This document shows positions 35,225-45,066 of a stretch of 64,000 nt of DNA, in pieces. Both the position numbers and the translations under genes were made by a program. How positions within the stretch are numbered: position 1 is the stretch's first letter; each line of letters opens with the position of its first letter. Below the pieces are notes generated by a model, which worked only from the letters and a program-made list of their open reading frames with translations, was not told where the DNA came from and made no database searches. The DNA is taken from NCBI GenBank assembly GCA_046160825.1, contig JBJXHC010000097.1, forward strand, positions 1 through 64,000, in the 5' to 3' direction. The stretch is from JBJXHC01 sp046160825. GTDB taxonomy: Bacteria; Bacteroidota; Ignavibacteria; UBA10030; UBA6906.

Positions 35225-36397
35225 ATGACTATTCCCATCAAATACAGTATCCGCAGTCTCTTCACCCGAAAGCTCACCGTCACGCTCACTGTGCTCGGGA
35301 TTGCGCTTGTTGTTTTCGTTTTCTCAGCCGTACTTATGCTTGCCTATGGCATTGAGAAGACACTTGTTGCCACGGGATCGGATGAGAATGTCATCATGCT
35401 GAGGAAAGGCTCGGAAAACGAACTCAGCAGCGGACTGAATAGGGACCTGGTGAATACGATTCGCACACTTCCCCAGATTAATCAGAGCAATGATGGCAAA
35501 CCTCTTCTTTCCACAGAAATTGTTGTCATCATCAATCTTCTGAAGATAGCTGGCAACGATATGGGGAATGTGACGGTTCGCGGTGTGACACCTCAGGCAT
35601 TCCAGTTGCGACCGGTTGTTCGACTCACCAGCGGCAGGATGTTTGTCGAAGGTTCTCGCGAAGTGATTGTCGGCACCAACATCAACAAACGCTTCAATGG
35701 CGCTCAGGTCGGACAGACGATCAAATTCGGTGGCGATCTCTGGACGATTGTGGGAGTATTTGAAGCAGATGGGACGGGATTTGAATCTGAAGTATGGGGT
35801 GACGTGGACCAATTGTTGCAGGCGTTCAACCGGCTTTCGTCGTTTTCATCGGTGACCGTCAAGCTTCGGGACAAGGAAAGCTTCGATGCGATGAAGTCTG
35901 CGATGGAATCCGATAACCGAATGCAGACAATCAAAATTGAGCGTGAGAAGGAATATTATGAGAAGCAATCACGCGCCATGTCGATCTTCATCAGCGTGCT
36001 CGGTGTTTTTATCACCATCGGATTCAGTATCGGTGCAATCGTCGGTGCCATCATCACGATGTATGCCGCAGTCGCCAATCGAATTGTCGAGATCGGTACG
36101 TTGCGTGCTCTCGGCTTCCAGCGCACGAGCATCCTCTTTACCTTCCTGCTTGAGTCGATATTTCTTTCTCTGATTGGATGGGCATTTGGGCTGGCAATCG
36201 CCTCAGGACTGCAATTCTTCACTATTTCAACCGTCAATTTCGGGACATTTTCAGAACTTGCATTCTCTTTCTCGCTCTCGCCCGATATTGTCGTGACCTC
36301 GTTGTTGTTCTCCCTTATCATGGGAGTCGTTGGCGGTTTCTTTCCGGCAGTGCGCGCCTCCCGACTCAGCATTCTCGCGGCTCTTCGAGCTTCATAA
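35225..36397 (+). CDS. FtsX-like ABC permease, second of two
   Basis: A 390-residue permease of the same layout as the preceding one: N-terminal membrane segment (about 17-38, LTVTLTVLGIALVVFVF), periplasmic domain, then three C-terminal membrane segments, ending VRASRLSILAALRAS. The shared LTVLGIA in the first helix of both suggests an old duplication. It is the last gene of the exporter operon and faces the hem operon terminator. Confidence 0.9.
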   Translation: MTIPIKYSIRSLFTRKLTVTLTVLGIALVVFVFSAVLMLAYGIEKTLVATGSDENVIMLRKGSENELSSGLNRDLVNTIRTLPQINQSNDGKPLLSTEIVVIINLLKIAGNDMGNVTVRGVTPQAFQLRPVVRLTSGRMFVEGSREVIVGTNINKRFNGAQVGQTIKFGGDLWTIVGVFEADGTGFESEVWGDVDQLLQAFNRLSSFSSVTVKLRDKESFDAMKSAMESDNRMQTIKIEREKEYYEKQSRAMSIFISVLGVFITIGFSIGAIVGAIITMYAAVANRIVEIGTLRALGFQRTSILFTFLLESIFLSLIGWAFGLAIASGLQFFTISTVNFGTFSELAFSFSLSPDIVVTSLLFSLIMGVVGGFFPAVRASRLSILAALRAS

Positions 36398-36494
36398 AGA
36401 TCCCACTGATTTTGTCGACTGCTGCTTCCTCATCAAAGCTCCACCGCGACGTCCGCATTCAAGTCTTGCGGGTACAGCGTAGAGCGCCGGGCCG

Positions 36495-36528
36495 TTGTAA
36501 AACAAAAGCCGATCACACTGACCGGCTT
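36495..36528 (-). terminator. Rho-independent terminator of the haem operon
   Basis: On the minus strand, AAGCCGGTCA and TGATCGGCTT pair (one G-T wobble) around a GTG loop and are followed by TTGTTTT. It starts 25 bases after the hemL stop. Confidence 0.85.
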
Positions 36529-36553
36529 CCTGGAAACGATTCTGTGGAAACAT

Positions 36554-37846
36554 TCATCCAAACGCTGCACGCAACGCAACATCATGTGCCTCAACAGTTC
36601 GATCAATATCATCCTTTGAATGGGCAGCGGAGAGAAATGCCGCTTCGAATTGTGAGGGAGCGAGATATATTCCCTGATCGAGCATCGCCCGAAAGTACAA
36701 GGCGAACTTCTTCGTATCAGCTTTCACTGCCGAAGTGTAGTCCGTCACTCGTTCTGTAGTAAAAAAGAGCGTGAACATCGATCCGACGCGATTGATGGTC
36801 ACCGGAATCCCCATCCGCCGAATCTCCTCGCTCAAACCTTTCTCAAGTCGCATCGCCATTTCTTCCAGCTTCTTATAGAATCCCGGATCATCGTTGAGGA
36901 TTGAAAGGGAGACAAGCCCGGCCGTCATTGCGAGCGGATTGCCCGAGAGCGTCCCTGCTTGATACATTGGTCCGCTGGGAGCAACCAGTTCCATGATTTC
37001 TCGTTTCCCACCATATGCACCAACGGGAAGTCCTCCACCGATGATCTTGCCAAGCGTGGTCAAGTCGGCAGCAATGCCATACAATTCCTGGGCTCCACCC
37101 TTCGCAAGCCGGAACCCTGTCATCACTTCATCAAATATCAGGAGTATGCCTTCGCGTGTACAAAGTGTGCGAAGTCCCTCGAGGAATCCCGGTGTCGGCG
37201 GGACACATCCCATGTTGCCCACCACAGGTTCAATAATGATTGCAGCGATGTTGCCTCTATGTTCCTTCGCGAGTGCTTCTACAGAAGAAAGATCATTGAA
37301 TGTGGCAGTGAGTGTACCGGCAGCAACAGCAGGCAAAACACCCGGACTGTCCGGAATACCAAGCGTTAGGGCGCCGGAGCCTGCCTTGATAAGGAATGAA
37401 TCACCATGGCCGTGATAGCATCCTTCAAACTTAACAACCTTCTCTCGTTTCGTGTATGCGCGGGCGAGGCGGATCGCACTCATTGTCGCCTCTGTGCCGG
37501 AGTTCACCATCCTCACCATTTCCATGGATGGTACCATTGAGCAAATCAACTCCGCCATCCGGACTTCAAGCTCCGTCGGCGCACCGTAGCTGGTCCCGCG
37601 ACCAATCGCGTCCTGTAACGCCTCCATGACCAGTGGATGACAGTGACCGTGAATCATCGGTCCCCATGAACCGATGTAGTCAATGTATTCATTCCCATCG
37701 ACATCCCAGAACCGGGAACCGGAAGCTTTCGCGATGAAAATCGGGTTCCGACCGACGGACTTGAATGCCCGCACGGGCGAGTTCACTCCGCCGGGTATGC
37801 GGTTCCGCGCTTGCTCGAACAGGGAATCAGAACGAGGAGTGTTCAT
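36554..37846 (-). CDS. hemL: Glutamate-1-semialdehyde 2,1-aminomutase
   Basis: PLP enzyme that makes 5-aminolevulinate from glutamate-1-semialdehyde, directly after HemA. It shows GGVNSPVRAFKSVG, GSWGPMIHGHCHP, FEGCYHGHGDSFLIKAGSG, LIFDEVMTGFR and the PLP Lys in TTLGKIIGGGLPVGAYGG. At 430 residues it is complete. It overlaps hemB by ATGA and is the last gene of the haem operon, ending just before the terminator. HemA and HemL together show the C5 route is used. Confidence 0.97.
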   Translation of the reverse strand: MNTPRSDSLFEQARNRIPGGVNSPVRAFKSVGRNPIFIAKASGSRFWDVDGNEYIDYIGSWGPMIHGHCHPLVMEALQDAIGRGTSYGAPTELEVRMAELICSMVPSMEMVRMVNSGTEATMSAIRLARAYTKREKVVKFEGCYHGHGDSFLIKAGSGALTLGIPDSPGVLPAVAAGTLTATFNDLSSVEALAKEHRGNIAAIIIEPVVGNMGCVPPTPGFLEGLRTLCTREGILLIFDEVMTGFRLAKGGAQELYGIAADLTTLGKIIGGGLPVGAYGGKREIMELVAPSGPMYQAGTLSGNPLAMTAGLVSLSILNDDPGFYKKLEEMAMRLEKGLSEEIRRMGIPVTINRVGSMFTLFFTTERVTDYTSAVKADTKKFALYFRAMLDQGIYLAPSQFEAAFLSAAHSKDDIDRTVEAHDVALRAAFG

Positions 37847-38862
37847 CGCACACCATTTTGCTTGTCGATCAGGTTTGCAGCTTCCTTGGCAAAATACGTG
37901 AGAATAATATCTGCTCCCGCCCTCTTGATTCCGGTAAGCATTTCCATCATAACGCGTTGCTCATCAATCCATCCCGCACGCCCGGCTGCTTTCACCATCG
38001 CGTATTCACCACTCACATTATATGCCGCCGTGGGCATCCCAAACGTGTCTTTCACGCGTCGGACGATGTCGAGGTATGGCATCGCCGGTTTTACCATGAC
38101 AATGTCGGCGCCTTCTTCAATATCCTGGGCAACTTCACGCAATGCCTCGTCGGCATTCGCCGGGTCCATCTGGTGGGAGCGACGGTCGCCGAACTTCGGC
38201 GTGCTTTCAGCCGCCTCGCGGAATGGCCCATAGAATCCCGATGCGTACTTTGCCGCATACGACATGATGGGAAGATTGTGGAACCCATTCTCATCAAGGA
38301 TCAGGCGAATCGCCTTCACCCTCCCGTCAAACATGTCTGACGGAGCGATCATATCGGCACCAGCCTGTGCATGGGTCAATGCTTCCTTCGCCAATAATTC
38401 GACGGACGCATCATTAACGATTTCGTTACCGCGAACGATGCCGCAATGTCCATGCGATGTGTACTCGCACAAACAAACATCTGTAATGAGCAGCAACTCT
38501 GGGACTTCCCGCTTCACGGCACGGACCGCCTGTTGCACGATGCCAAGTTCGTCATACGCCCCCGAGCCGACCTCGTCCTTCTCCTCGGGGATGCCGAAGA
38601 AAATGACAGCAGGAATGCCGAGTGTTTTCACCGCAACACATTCCCGCACAATCTCATCCACCGACATCTGAAATACGCCAGGCATGGAAGAGACTTCCTT
38701 CTTTATCTTACTGCCGGGAACGACGAAGAGTGGGTAAACAAAATCATTCTTCGCAAGCTCGGTCTCACGCACCATGGAACGAAGCACTTCTGTCATTCGT
38801 GTCCGGCGGAGACGCCGGATAGATGTCACCTCCGTAAGAACATTTTTCTCCAGCATTGTCAT
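37843..38862 (-). CDS. hemB: Porphobilinogen synthase (ALA dehydratase)
   Basis: Condenses two 5-aminolevulinate molecules to porphobilinogen. The zinc-type cluster CLCEYTSHGHCG is present, along with the Schiff-base Lys regions AAKYASGFYGPFRE and MVKPAMPYLDIVRR. 339 residues. The start at 38862 (MTMLEK) could equally be the ATG two codons later. It overlaps hemL by 4 bases and follows hemY after 26 bases. Confidence 0.97.
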   Translation of the reverse strand: MTMLEKNVLTEVTSIRRLRRTRMTEVLRSMVRETELAKNDFVYPLFVVPGSKIKKEVSSMPGVFQMSVDEIVRECVAVKTLGIPAVIFFGIPEEKDEVGSGAYDELGIVQQAVRAVKREVPELLLITDVCLCEYTSHGHCGIVRGNEIVNDASVELLAKEALTHAQAGADMIAPSDMFDGRVKAIRLILDENGFHNLPIMSYAAKYASGFYGPFREAAESTPKFGDRRSHQMDPANADEALREVAQDIEEGADIVMVKPAMPYLDIVRRVKDTFGMPTAAYNVSGEYAMVKAAGRAGWIDEQRVMMEMLTGIKRAGADIILTYFAKEAANLIDKQNGVR

Positions 38863-38888
38863 GTACTCCTCAAATTGATATTCGTGAC

Positions 38889-40292
38889 TCAGGCAGTTGA
38901 GAGCATCCCTACACTATGGGATTTGATTGCTACGTGGCTGAGAACCCTCTGCGCTATTCGTTCCCCGCTCATCACACAATCTCCCACCGAGATACCTCCG
39001 CGATAATTTCCCCCAAGAAATAAACCGGGAGTAGCTGCCTCAAATCGCTCAATATTTTCAATGATATGATGATGTCCGAGATTATATTGGGGAATTGCCC
39101 GATCCCATCGGGTGATTTTGCGATAGACTGGCTCTCCTTCGATTCGCATAATGGAACGTAGTTCCTCAAGCACAGTGGAGACAACCTGTCGATCGTCAAG
39201 TCCGCACAAGCCCGGTTGCCGCGCTCCGCCAACAAATGTTGTAAGGGCTGCAAAACCCGACGGCGCCCTTCCGGGGAAAAGCGACGACGACCAGATTGTG
39301 CCGAGAATATTCCGGCGTTCAACTTCGGGAACGAGAAATCCGAAGCCATCGAGGGGCATTCCTATCTGCGTTTCCCGAAAACCGAGGAACACCTCGGTAA
39401 CCGGCGGATAGTAAATCGACTCAAGCCCACGGGCAACAGATTCTGATAATGGGGCAACGAGTTTCGCTGCGATCATCGCTGGCACTGTCATCACGACGGC
39501 ATCAGCAGTCATGAGTTCTTCTTTCTCACCACTTATGACATGGAGATGAAAAGTCGTGTCCTTATTCGGTGAAATTCGCTTCACTTCAATCCCCGTCAAC
39601 ACGGAGTCACCCAGATGTCGGGCGATAGCCTCGGGAAACATCTGCATACCCTTGACGAATGAAAACATCTCTGCCCGATCTTTTGCCTTCTCTGCTCTCT
39701 TTTTGCGCTCCCTCCGGCCTTTTATCATACCCTTTATCAACCCACCATATTTTTCTTCGAGCGCATAGAGCTTTGGGAAGGCAGAGCGGATGCTCAACTG
39801 CTTCGGATCTCCGGCGTATACTCCGGCAACAAATGGATTAATGGCATAGTCGAGAAATTCGCGGCCCAATCGACGCTCCACAAAATCGGCAATACTCTCC
39901 TCAACCGAGGCCCGCCCGACAAATGGTTCTTTGAGCAAACGCAGCTTGCCATTGAAAGACCAGAGCGAACTCCTTAAAAAAGCCAGCGGCGATGTCGGCA
40001 GTGACTGCAATCTCCCATCACGGAGGATGTATCGCTTCTTTGCACGATCGTTGGCATATAAGCGTTCGGACTCGATGCCAAGGTCGTCACACATCTGGCG
40101 GAACAGTGGCGTTGTCTCCAGAGCGCTATTGGGACCGGTTTCCACAAGCCAGCCGTCATCATGTATCGTTTGCATCGTTCCACCGACTGCGGACCTCTTT
40201 TCAAGGACGGTAACGTTGATTCCGGCCTTGTACAGTTGCCATGCAACCGATAGTCCGCTAATTCCCCCACCGATGATAACCACACGTTTCAT
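38889..40292 (-). CDS. hemY: Oxygen-dependent protoporphyrinogen/coproporphyrinogen oxidase (HemY type)
   Basis: FAD enzyme that oxidises protoporphyrinogen IX (or coproporphyrinogen III in the Gram-positive-type route). The Rossmann motif VVIIGGGISGLSVAWQL opens the protein, then TMQTIHDDGWLVETGPN, VEESIADFVERRLGREFLDY with FVAGVYAGDP, and GLFLGGNYRGGISVGDC at the end. Because hemF is in the same operon, the classical protoporphyrin route is more likely. The sequence is unrelated to menaquinone-dependent E. coli HemG, though annotators may write hemG. It starts in a 4-base overlap with hemH. Confidence 0.93.
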   Translation of the reverse strand: MKRVVIIGGGISGLSVAWQLYKAGINVTVLEKRSAVGGTMQTIHDDGWLVETGPNSALETTPLFRQMCDDLGIESERLYANDRAKKRYILRDGRLQSLPTSPLAFLRSSLWSFNGKLRLLKEPFVGRASVEESIADFVERRLGREFLDYAINPFVAGVYAGDPKQLSIRSAFPKLYALEEKYGGLIKGMIKGRRERKKRAEKAKDRAEMFSFVKGMQMFPEAIARHLGDSVLTGIEVKRISPNKDTTFHLHVISGEKEELMTADAVVMTVPAMIAAKLVAPLSESVARGLESIYYPPVTEVFLGFRETQIGMPLDGFGFLVPEVERRNILGTIWSSSLFPGRAPSGFAALTTFVGGARQPGLCGLDDRQVVSTVLEELRSIMRIEGEPVYRKITRWDRAIPQYNLGHHHIIENIERFEAATPGLFLGGNYRGGISVGDCVMSGERIAQRVLSHVAIKSHSVGMLSTA

Positions 40293-41275
40293 GGCATCAC
40301 TTTTCTCAGCACAACATCGGCAAGAGCTTTGATAAACAGTGGATTGGAGTTCAGCGCCGGCATCATGTCGAAATAGGTGATGCCCAATTCGTTTGCCTCT
40401 TCCCGTGATTCAATATTAATTTCATAAAGCGTTTCGCTATGGTCTGACACGAAAGCAATCGGAACAACGATCACGTGAGTAACGTGCTCGCTCGCCAGTC
40501 TCTCGATAGTGCTGTCGAGTGATGGTTCAAGCCATTTCTCCGGCCCGACTTTACTCTGGTAGCAGAGATGGTGCGGCAGGTTGAACTTCCCCTCTTTGAT
40601 GACAGCGTCATACGTCCTGATAATTTGTTGCTGATATGGATCCCCTGCCTTCACCAACTTGATGGGCGTGCCATGTGCGCTGAACACCAGATGTACTTTG
40701 GATTTGTCGGCTTCGGGCACCCGCTTCAATGCAATAGAAATATTCTCCACCAGCGCCGAGATGTACAATGGATGTTCGCAATACTCTTCGACCAACTGCG
40801 TTGAAAAGGGAGAGCCTCCCTTCCGGGAAAGGACGCGGTTCCATTCATTGACGCTCGAACCCGTGGTTGTTTTTGAATATTGCGGATAGAGCGGCAACAG
40901 TACCACCCGCTCAATCCCATCGGAACGGAGTTGTTCCAACACAACGTCAGTCATTGGATGCCAGTACCGCATCGCAACATATACCTTTGCATAAATCCTG
41001 GAATTGAGTTCAAGTTCCAACGCGCTGGCCTGACGTCGCGTAATATCGAGTATTGGCGACTTGCCTCCAAGACGACTGTAGTATCCCCGAACCTTTTCCG
41101 CCCGCCGCCGGGATATGAAAGTCGCCAGCGGCTTGCGCAAAAGAAAGGCCAGTGGAAGATCGATAATATCGGGATCACAGAAGAGATTATAGAGGAATGG
41201 TTCAACGCTCTCAAGAGAGTCCGGGCCTCCCAATTGAAACAAGACAACACCGGTCGGTTTCTGTGCAACGCTCAT
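40289..41275 (-). CDS. hemH: Ferrochelatase
   Basis: Inserts ferrous iron into the porphyrin. It shows VLFQLGGPDSLESVEPFLYNLF, PLYPQYSKTTTGS, LVFSAHGTPIKLVKAGDPY with the catalytic His, and SDHSETLYEINIE with the acidic partner. 328 residues, full length. It overlaps hemY by 4 bases and the upstream hybrid kinase by 4 bases, so it is translated together with both. Confidence 0.96.
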   Translation of the reverse strand: MSVAQKPTGVVLFQLGGPDSLESVEPFLYNLFCDPDIIDLPLAFLLRKPLATFISRRRAEKVRGYYSRLGGKSPILDITRRQASALELELNSRIYAKVYVAMRYWHPMTDVVLEQLRSDGIERVVLLPLYPQYSKTTTGSSVNEWNRVLSRKGGSPFSTQLVEEYCEHPLYISALVENISIALKRVPEADKSKVHLVFSAHGTPIKLVKAGDPYQQQIIRTYDAVIKEGKFNLPHHLCYQSKVGPEKWLEPSLDSTIERLASEHVTHVIVVPIAFVSDHSETLYEINIESREEANELGITYFDMMPALNSNPLFIKALADVVLRKVMP

Positions 41276-44130
41276 ATTATTGAATCCTTCACTTGTTCAT
41301 TCTTCCCGCTATCAAGCACAGATCGTACAACACCAGCGAGGTCATCCGAGCGATACGGCTTTTGAACAAACGCCAGTACGCCCATTTCCATCATCTCTCT
41401 GGCTCGATCATCTTGCGCATAGCCGGTAGAGAGAATCGCACGGACGTTACCGTCCAGTTGTTTCAACTGAAGAAATGTTTCTCTTCCTCCCATTTCCGGC
41501 ATCATCATGTCCAGAATAACGAGGTCTATCGGCGGAGCTGTATGTTCATATTTCTCAACCGCCTCCACACCATTTGTTGCTTCGATCACATTATACCCAC
41601 GGGCAGTGAGGAGTTCTCTCACAAGAGTGCGAATTGTTTCTTCATCATCAACCACGAGGATGGTCTCCGTACCCCCTGTTGTTTCCACGATCCCTTCACG
41701 AACGAACTCCGCTGTCTGGGTGATCGACGGAAGATAGATCGTGAACGATGTCCCCTTTCCAACTTCACTTTGAACATCGATGAAACCGCCGTGGTTCTTG
41801 ACGATCCCATACACCGTCGCAAGTCCAAGACCCGTCCCCTTTCCTTTTTCCTTGGTGGTGAAGAAAGGCTCGAATATTCTCCCGAGGATTATTTTATCGA
41901 TGCCGACTCCGGTATCGGAGACCCGGACACGGACGTATGGACATGGTTTCACGTCGGGCTGGGAGGCAATGAACTGATGAGTCGACGGAACGAGGTCGGA
42001 ACGAATACCAAGACGACCTCCGTCAGGCATCGCGTCACGGGCATTCACACAGAGGTTCATGAGTACTTGTTGAATCTGGCCGGCATCTGCTGCAATTGCC
42101 GGCAGTTCAACTGCAAGCTCGTCGGTGATGATGATGGTCTTGTCAATCGATCCCTGCAGCAGACGGATGGTCTCATTGATGACCATGTTGATGTCGGTGG
42201 GCTTCACAACATACTTGCCACCGCGTGCAAAAGCCAGCAGCTTCGAAGTAAGTTCCGCTGCGCGAAGGGCAGAGCGTTCAATCGTGAGAAGATGTTGATG
42301 TACTTTGTCTCCGGTGGGAAATTGCCCCTTGAGGTACGACGCATATCCTAAAATACCACCGAGGATGTTGTTGAAGTCATGTGCGATACCACCGGCGAGC
42401 AATCCGATACTCTCCATCTTCTGTGATTGAATTAATTGCTCCTCCAACCGTTTTCGCTCTGAAATATCCTGAAAAATTCCGTCATAGCCGGTAATGTTTC
42501 CCTGTGCATCAAAGATGCCTGTACCGGAACCTTCGATGTTGATCAAATCACCGTTCTTCCTTCGGGCGATAAACTGCACCGCCTTGACAAAACCCTGTTG
42601 CCGGATATTCCCGCTGATCTTTCTCCGCTCTGCATCTTCGGTGTACACGTCCGCCCATCGAATACCTGCGGCAATGACTTCACCGGGAGATCGATAGCCA
42701 AGAATCTCCGCCCCCGCAGTATTCATACTGACAATACGACCAAGACGATCACACTGAAAAATACCGTCTCTCACTGAATTAAACAGAGAGCGATACTTCT
42801 CCTCCGATTCGAGCAGACTTTTCTCCCAGCGAGTACGATCGGTAATGTCGCGTGCAACGCCCTGAACGCCAATAACCTTCCCGTCCTTCAGGATTGGCTT
42901 CGCATTGATTTCCAAAAGGATGCGGTCCCCGCCAGCATGCACAATCTCGCAACAGTATGGAGGAAATGTGATCCCCTCCTGCATCATCTTGAGTGTTGCG
43001 TCGCGGGCTGATTCGTTGATGGGATTATTTGTCAAGAATTTATCGAACCGGTCCATCCAGACATTGACCTTATGGCCTGTGATTGTTTCAACGGAAGGTG
43101 AGACGTAGGTAAAGATGCCTTTCGCATTGTGGACATAGAAGAACATATCCAGTGTGCCATCGACAATAATCCGAAGCAAGTCCTCCGATGCCGCGATCTG
43201 TACTTCGGCCCTCTGCTGTTCCGTAATATCACGTATTCCTGCCACCACCACGGTTTTGTTCCCGACCATGGCTGCTCGTGCTTTCATCTCGCCCGGAACA
43301 CTTCGTCCGTTCTTATGCAAAAAGTGGATCGTCTTGAATTTCTTTACTCCCTCACCATCACGCAACGATCTCAACAGCTTCAGGTGACGGCGATGCTCTT
43401 CTTCAGGGTGGAGGAAGAGAACAGGTTTGCCGCGGATTTCATTGGGAGTATATCCGAGAAATGAACGGACTGTAGGACTGGCATCCTCAATGAGTCCTGA
43501 AATCGGATCAATAAGGAGAATCGTGTCGTGCGAACTTTCAAAAAGCAAACGACTTTTCCGGCTCACTTCGTCAAGAAGCAGCGCGCAGTCAAGTTTCTGT
43601 ATAAACGCCGAGATCTCTGTTCCGGCCGCATCAAGTAATCGCACAATTGTTTTGGGAATGAGTTTCGTCTCACGAGATCCAAGCCAAAGAGCACCCATCG
43701 TCTTTGATTTTTGCCTCAACGGCACCACGATGATTGTGTGCAGAGGGCGCTTCACCTTCAGGGACGTAGAGTACTTCCTGCACTGAAAAGGCGATGAAAG
43801 CACAATGGGCGATCGCTTCCGTTGAGCAATCCCGGTTGGAGTAGCGGAAAGGGCGACGGCGGAACGCTGCGGACTGACACCGTGTTGACCGAGCCTGATG
43901 ACGACCTTTTCATCATTGCCAAATCGTTCAATCGCCGCAACATCAAAGTCAAGGCCACGCGAGATGGTGAGCGCAACCTCATCGCATCCCTTTTCAAGAT
44001 CGGTACTTCTCGTTATCGCACCGATAATATCGCACAACCGGGAAAACAGCAGTGCCTCCGGCATCGGGGTCGATGAGCTATCCGGCAATGAATGTCGCAC
44101 TGGTTGCGAAGAAATTCGTTTGGCAGTCAT
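41272..44130 (-). CDS. Hybrid sensor kinase with GAF and three PAS domains inside the haem operon
   Basis: A 952-residue cytosolic kinase. In order: GAF (about 30-190), PAS (195-315), PAS (320-440), PAS (445-570), HisKA with phospho-His in GGIAHDFNNILGG (575-640), HATPase with DTGVGID and GKGTGLGL (690-805), and a receiver with DDEE at its start and phospho-Asp in LVILDMMMPEMGG (825-940). No membrane segment and no output DNA-binding domain. It overlaps hemH by 4 bases and follows hemF by 9, so it is made with the haem enzymes. A role in tuning haem synthesis or respiration to redox or oxygen is plausible from position and PAS domains, but not shown. Confidence 0.92.
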   Translation of the reverse strand: MTAKRISSQPVRHSLPDSSSTPMPEALLFSRLCDIIGAITRSTDLEKGCDEVALTISRGLDFDVAAIERFGNDEKVVIRLGQHGVSPQRSAVALSATPTGIAQRKRSPIVLSSPFQCRKYSTSLKVKRPLHTIIVVPLRQKSKTMGALWLGSRETKLIPKTIVRLLDAAGTEISAFIQKLDCALLLDEVSRKSRLLFESSHDTILLIDPISGLIEDASPTVRSFLGYTPNEIRGKPVLFLHPEEEHRRHLKLLRSLRDGEGVKKFKTIHFLHKNGRSVPGEMKARAAMVGNKTVVVAGIRDITEQQRAEVQIAASEDLLRIIVDGTLDMFFYVHNAKGIFTYVSPSVETITGHKVNVWMDRFDKFLTNNPINESARDATLKMMQEGITFPPYCCEIVHAGGDRILLEINAKPILKDGKVIGVQGVARDITDRTRWEKSLLESEEKYRSLFNSVRDGIFQCDRLGRIVSMNTAGAEILGYRSPGEVIAAGIRWADVYTEDAERRKISGNIRQQGFVKAVQFIARRKNGDLINIEGSGTGIFDAQGNITGYDGIFQDISERKRLEEQLIQSQKMESIGLLAGGIAHDFNNILGGILGYASYLKGQFPTGDKVHQHLLTIERSALRAAELTSKLLAFARGGKYVVKPTDINMVINETIRLLQGSIDKTIIITDELAVELPAIAADAGQIQQVLMNLCVNARDAMPDGGRLGIRSDLVPSTHQFIASQPDVKPCPYVRVRVSDTGVGIDKIILGRIFEPFFTTKEKGKGTGLGLATVYGIVKNHGGFIDVQSEVGKGTSFTIYLPSITQTAEFVREGIVETTGGTETILVVDDEETIRTLVRELLTARGYNVIEATNGVEAVEKYEHTAPPIDLVILDMMMPEMGGRETFLQLKQLDGNVRAILSTGYAQDDRAREMMEMGVLAFVQKPYRSDDLAGVVRSVLDSGKNEQVKDSII

Positions 44131-44139
44131 CAGAATGTA

Positions 44140-45066
44140 TCAGGCAACCCACTCTCGTGGTGAATGCAGAATATCAAGAAGCTTCTGCTCCGGTGAATCC
44201 GGTTCCGCTTGAACATTATAGCGCCACTGGGCAACGGGCGGCAACGACATAAGAATAGACTCGACCCTGCCATTGGTTTCCAGTCCAAATGCCGTCCCGC
44301 GATCGTAGACAAGATTAAACTCTGCGTAGCGTCCCCGCCTATGAAGTTGCCAGGCACGCTCACGGTCACCCCAAGACTCATGCACACGACGTTGCACGAT
44401 CGGCAAGTACGATTCGATGAATGCAACACCGGCGGACTGCACAAAGGCAAACACCGCTTCCATATCGCCACGTATATAGTCGAAGAATATTCCCCCCGCA
44501 CCGCGGGTTTCACTTCGATGCTTGATAAAGAAATACTCATCGCACCATTTCTTGAATCGCGGATAATAGCTGGGATCATGACCGTCACATGCGAGCTTGA
44601 TCGTCTGATGAAAATGACGGATATCCTCTTCGTACAAATAATATGGCGTGATGTCTGTGCCCCCACCAAACCATGCACTACCGTTGTCCATCTCAAAATA
44701 CCGATAGTTGGCGTGTACCGTTGGGATCATTGGACTGCGCGGGTGGATTACGAGTGAGATGCCCGTTGCATAAAAATTACCTGCGACGACATTCATTTTT
44801 ATCGCGATGGTCTCCGGCAAGACACCGAAGACAGTGGATGTGTTCACGCCTGCCTTCTCAAAGATGGCACCTTCTTCCAACACACGTGAGACTCCCCCTC
44901 CACCCTCCGGGCGTTCCCATTGGTCAACGACGAATGTGCCGCTCTTGTCCTCTTGCGCCACTGTTGCACAAATCGTCTCTTGCAATGATTCAAAGAATTT
45001 ACGCACCCGTTCACGAAAGGCGTTTGATGAAGGGCTCTGACGCGATATATGGGCCGCTGGATTCAT
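44140..45066 (-). CDS. hemF: Oxygen-dependent coproporphyrinogen III oxidase
   Basis: Decarboxylates two propionates of coproporphyrinogen III to give protoporphyrinogen IX, using oxygen. Visible are GGGVSRVLEEGAIFEKAGVN, ISLVIHPRSPMIPTVHANYR, WFGGGTDITPYYLYEEDIRH and NLVYDRGTAFGLETNGR. 308 residues, full length. Its ATG directly abuts the hemE stop. Presence of HemF rather than HemN shows that oxygen is normally available. Confidence 0.97.
   Translation of the reverse strand: MNPAAHISRQSPSSNAFRERVRKFFESLQETICATVAQEDKSGTFVVDQWERPEGGGGVSRVLEEGAIFEKAGVNTSTVFGVLPETIAIKMNVVAGNFYATGISLVIHPRSPMIPTVHANYRYFEMDNGSAWFGGGTDITPYYLYEEDIRHFHQTIKLACDGHDPSYYPRFKKWCDEYFFIKHRSETRGAGGIFFDYIRGDMEAVFAFVQSAGVAFIESYLPIVQRRVHESWGDRERAWQLHRRGRYAEFNLVYDRGTAFGLETNGRVESILMSLPPVAQWRYNVQAEPDSPEQKLLDILHSPREWVA

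Noticed and set aside
41293..42351. A 352-codon plus-strand frame opposite the haem-operon kinase
   Set aside because: Antisense to the HisKA, HATPase and receiver domains, which are plainly coding; no promoter or ribosome site was seen.
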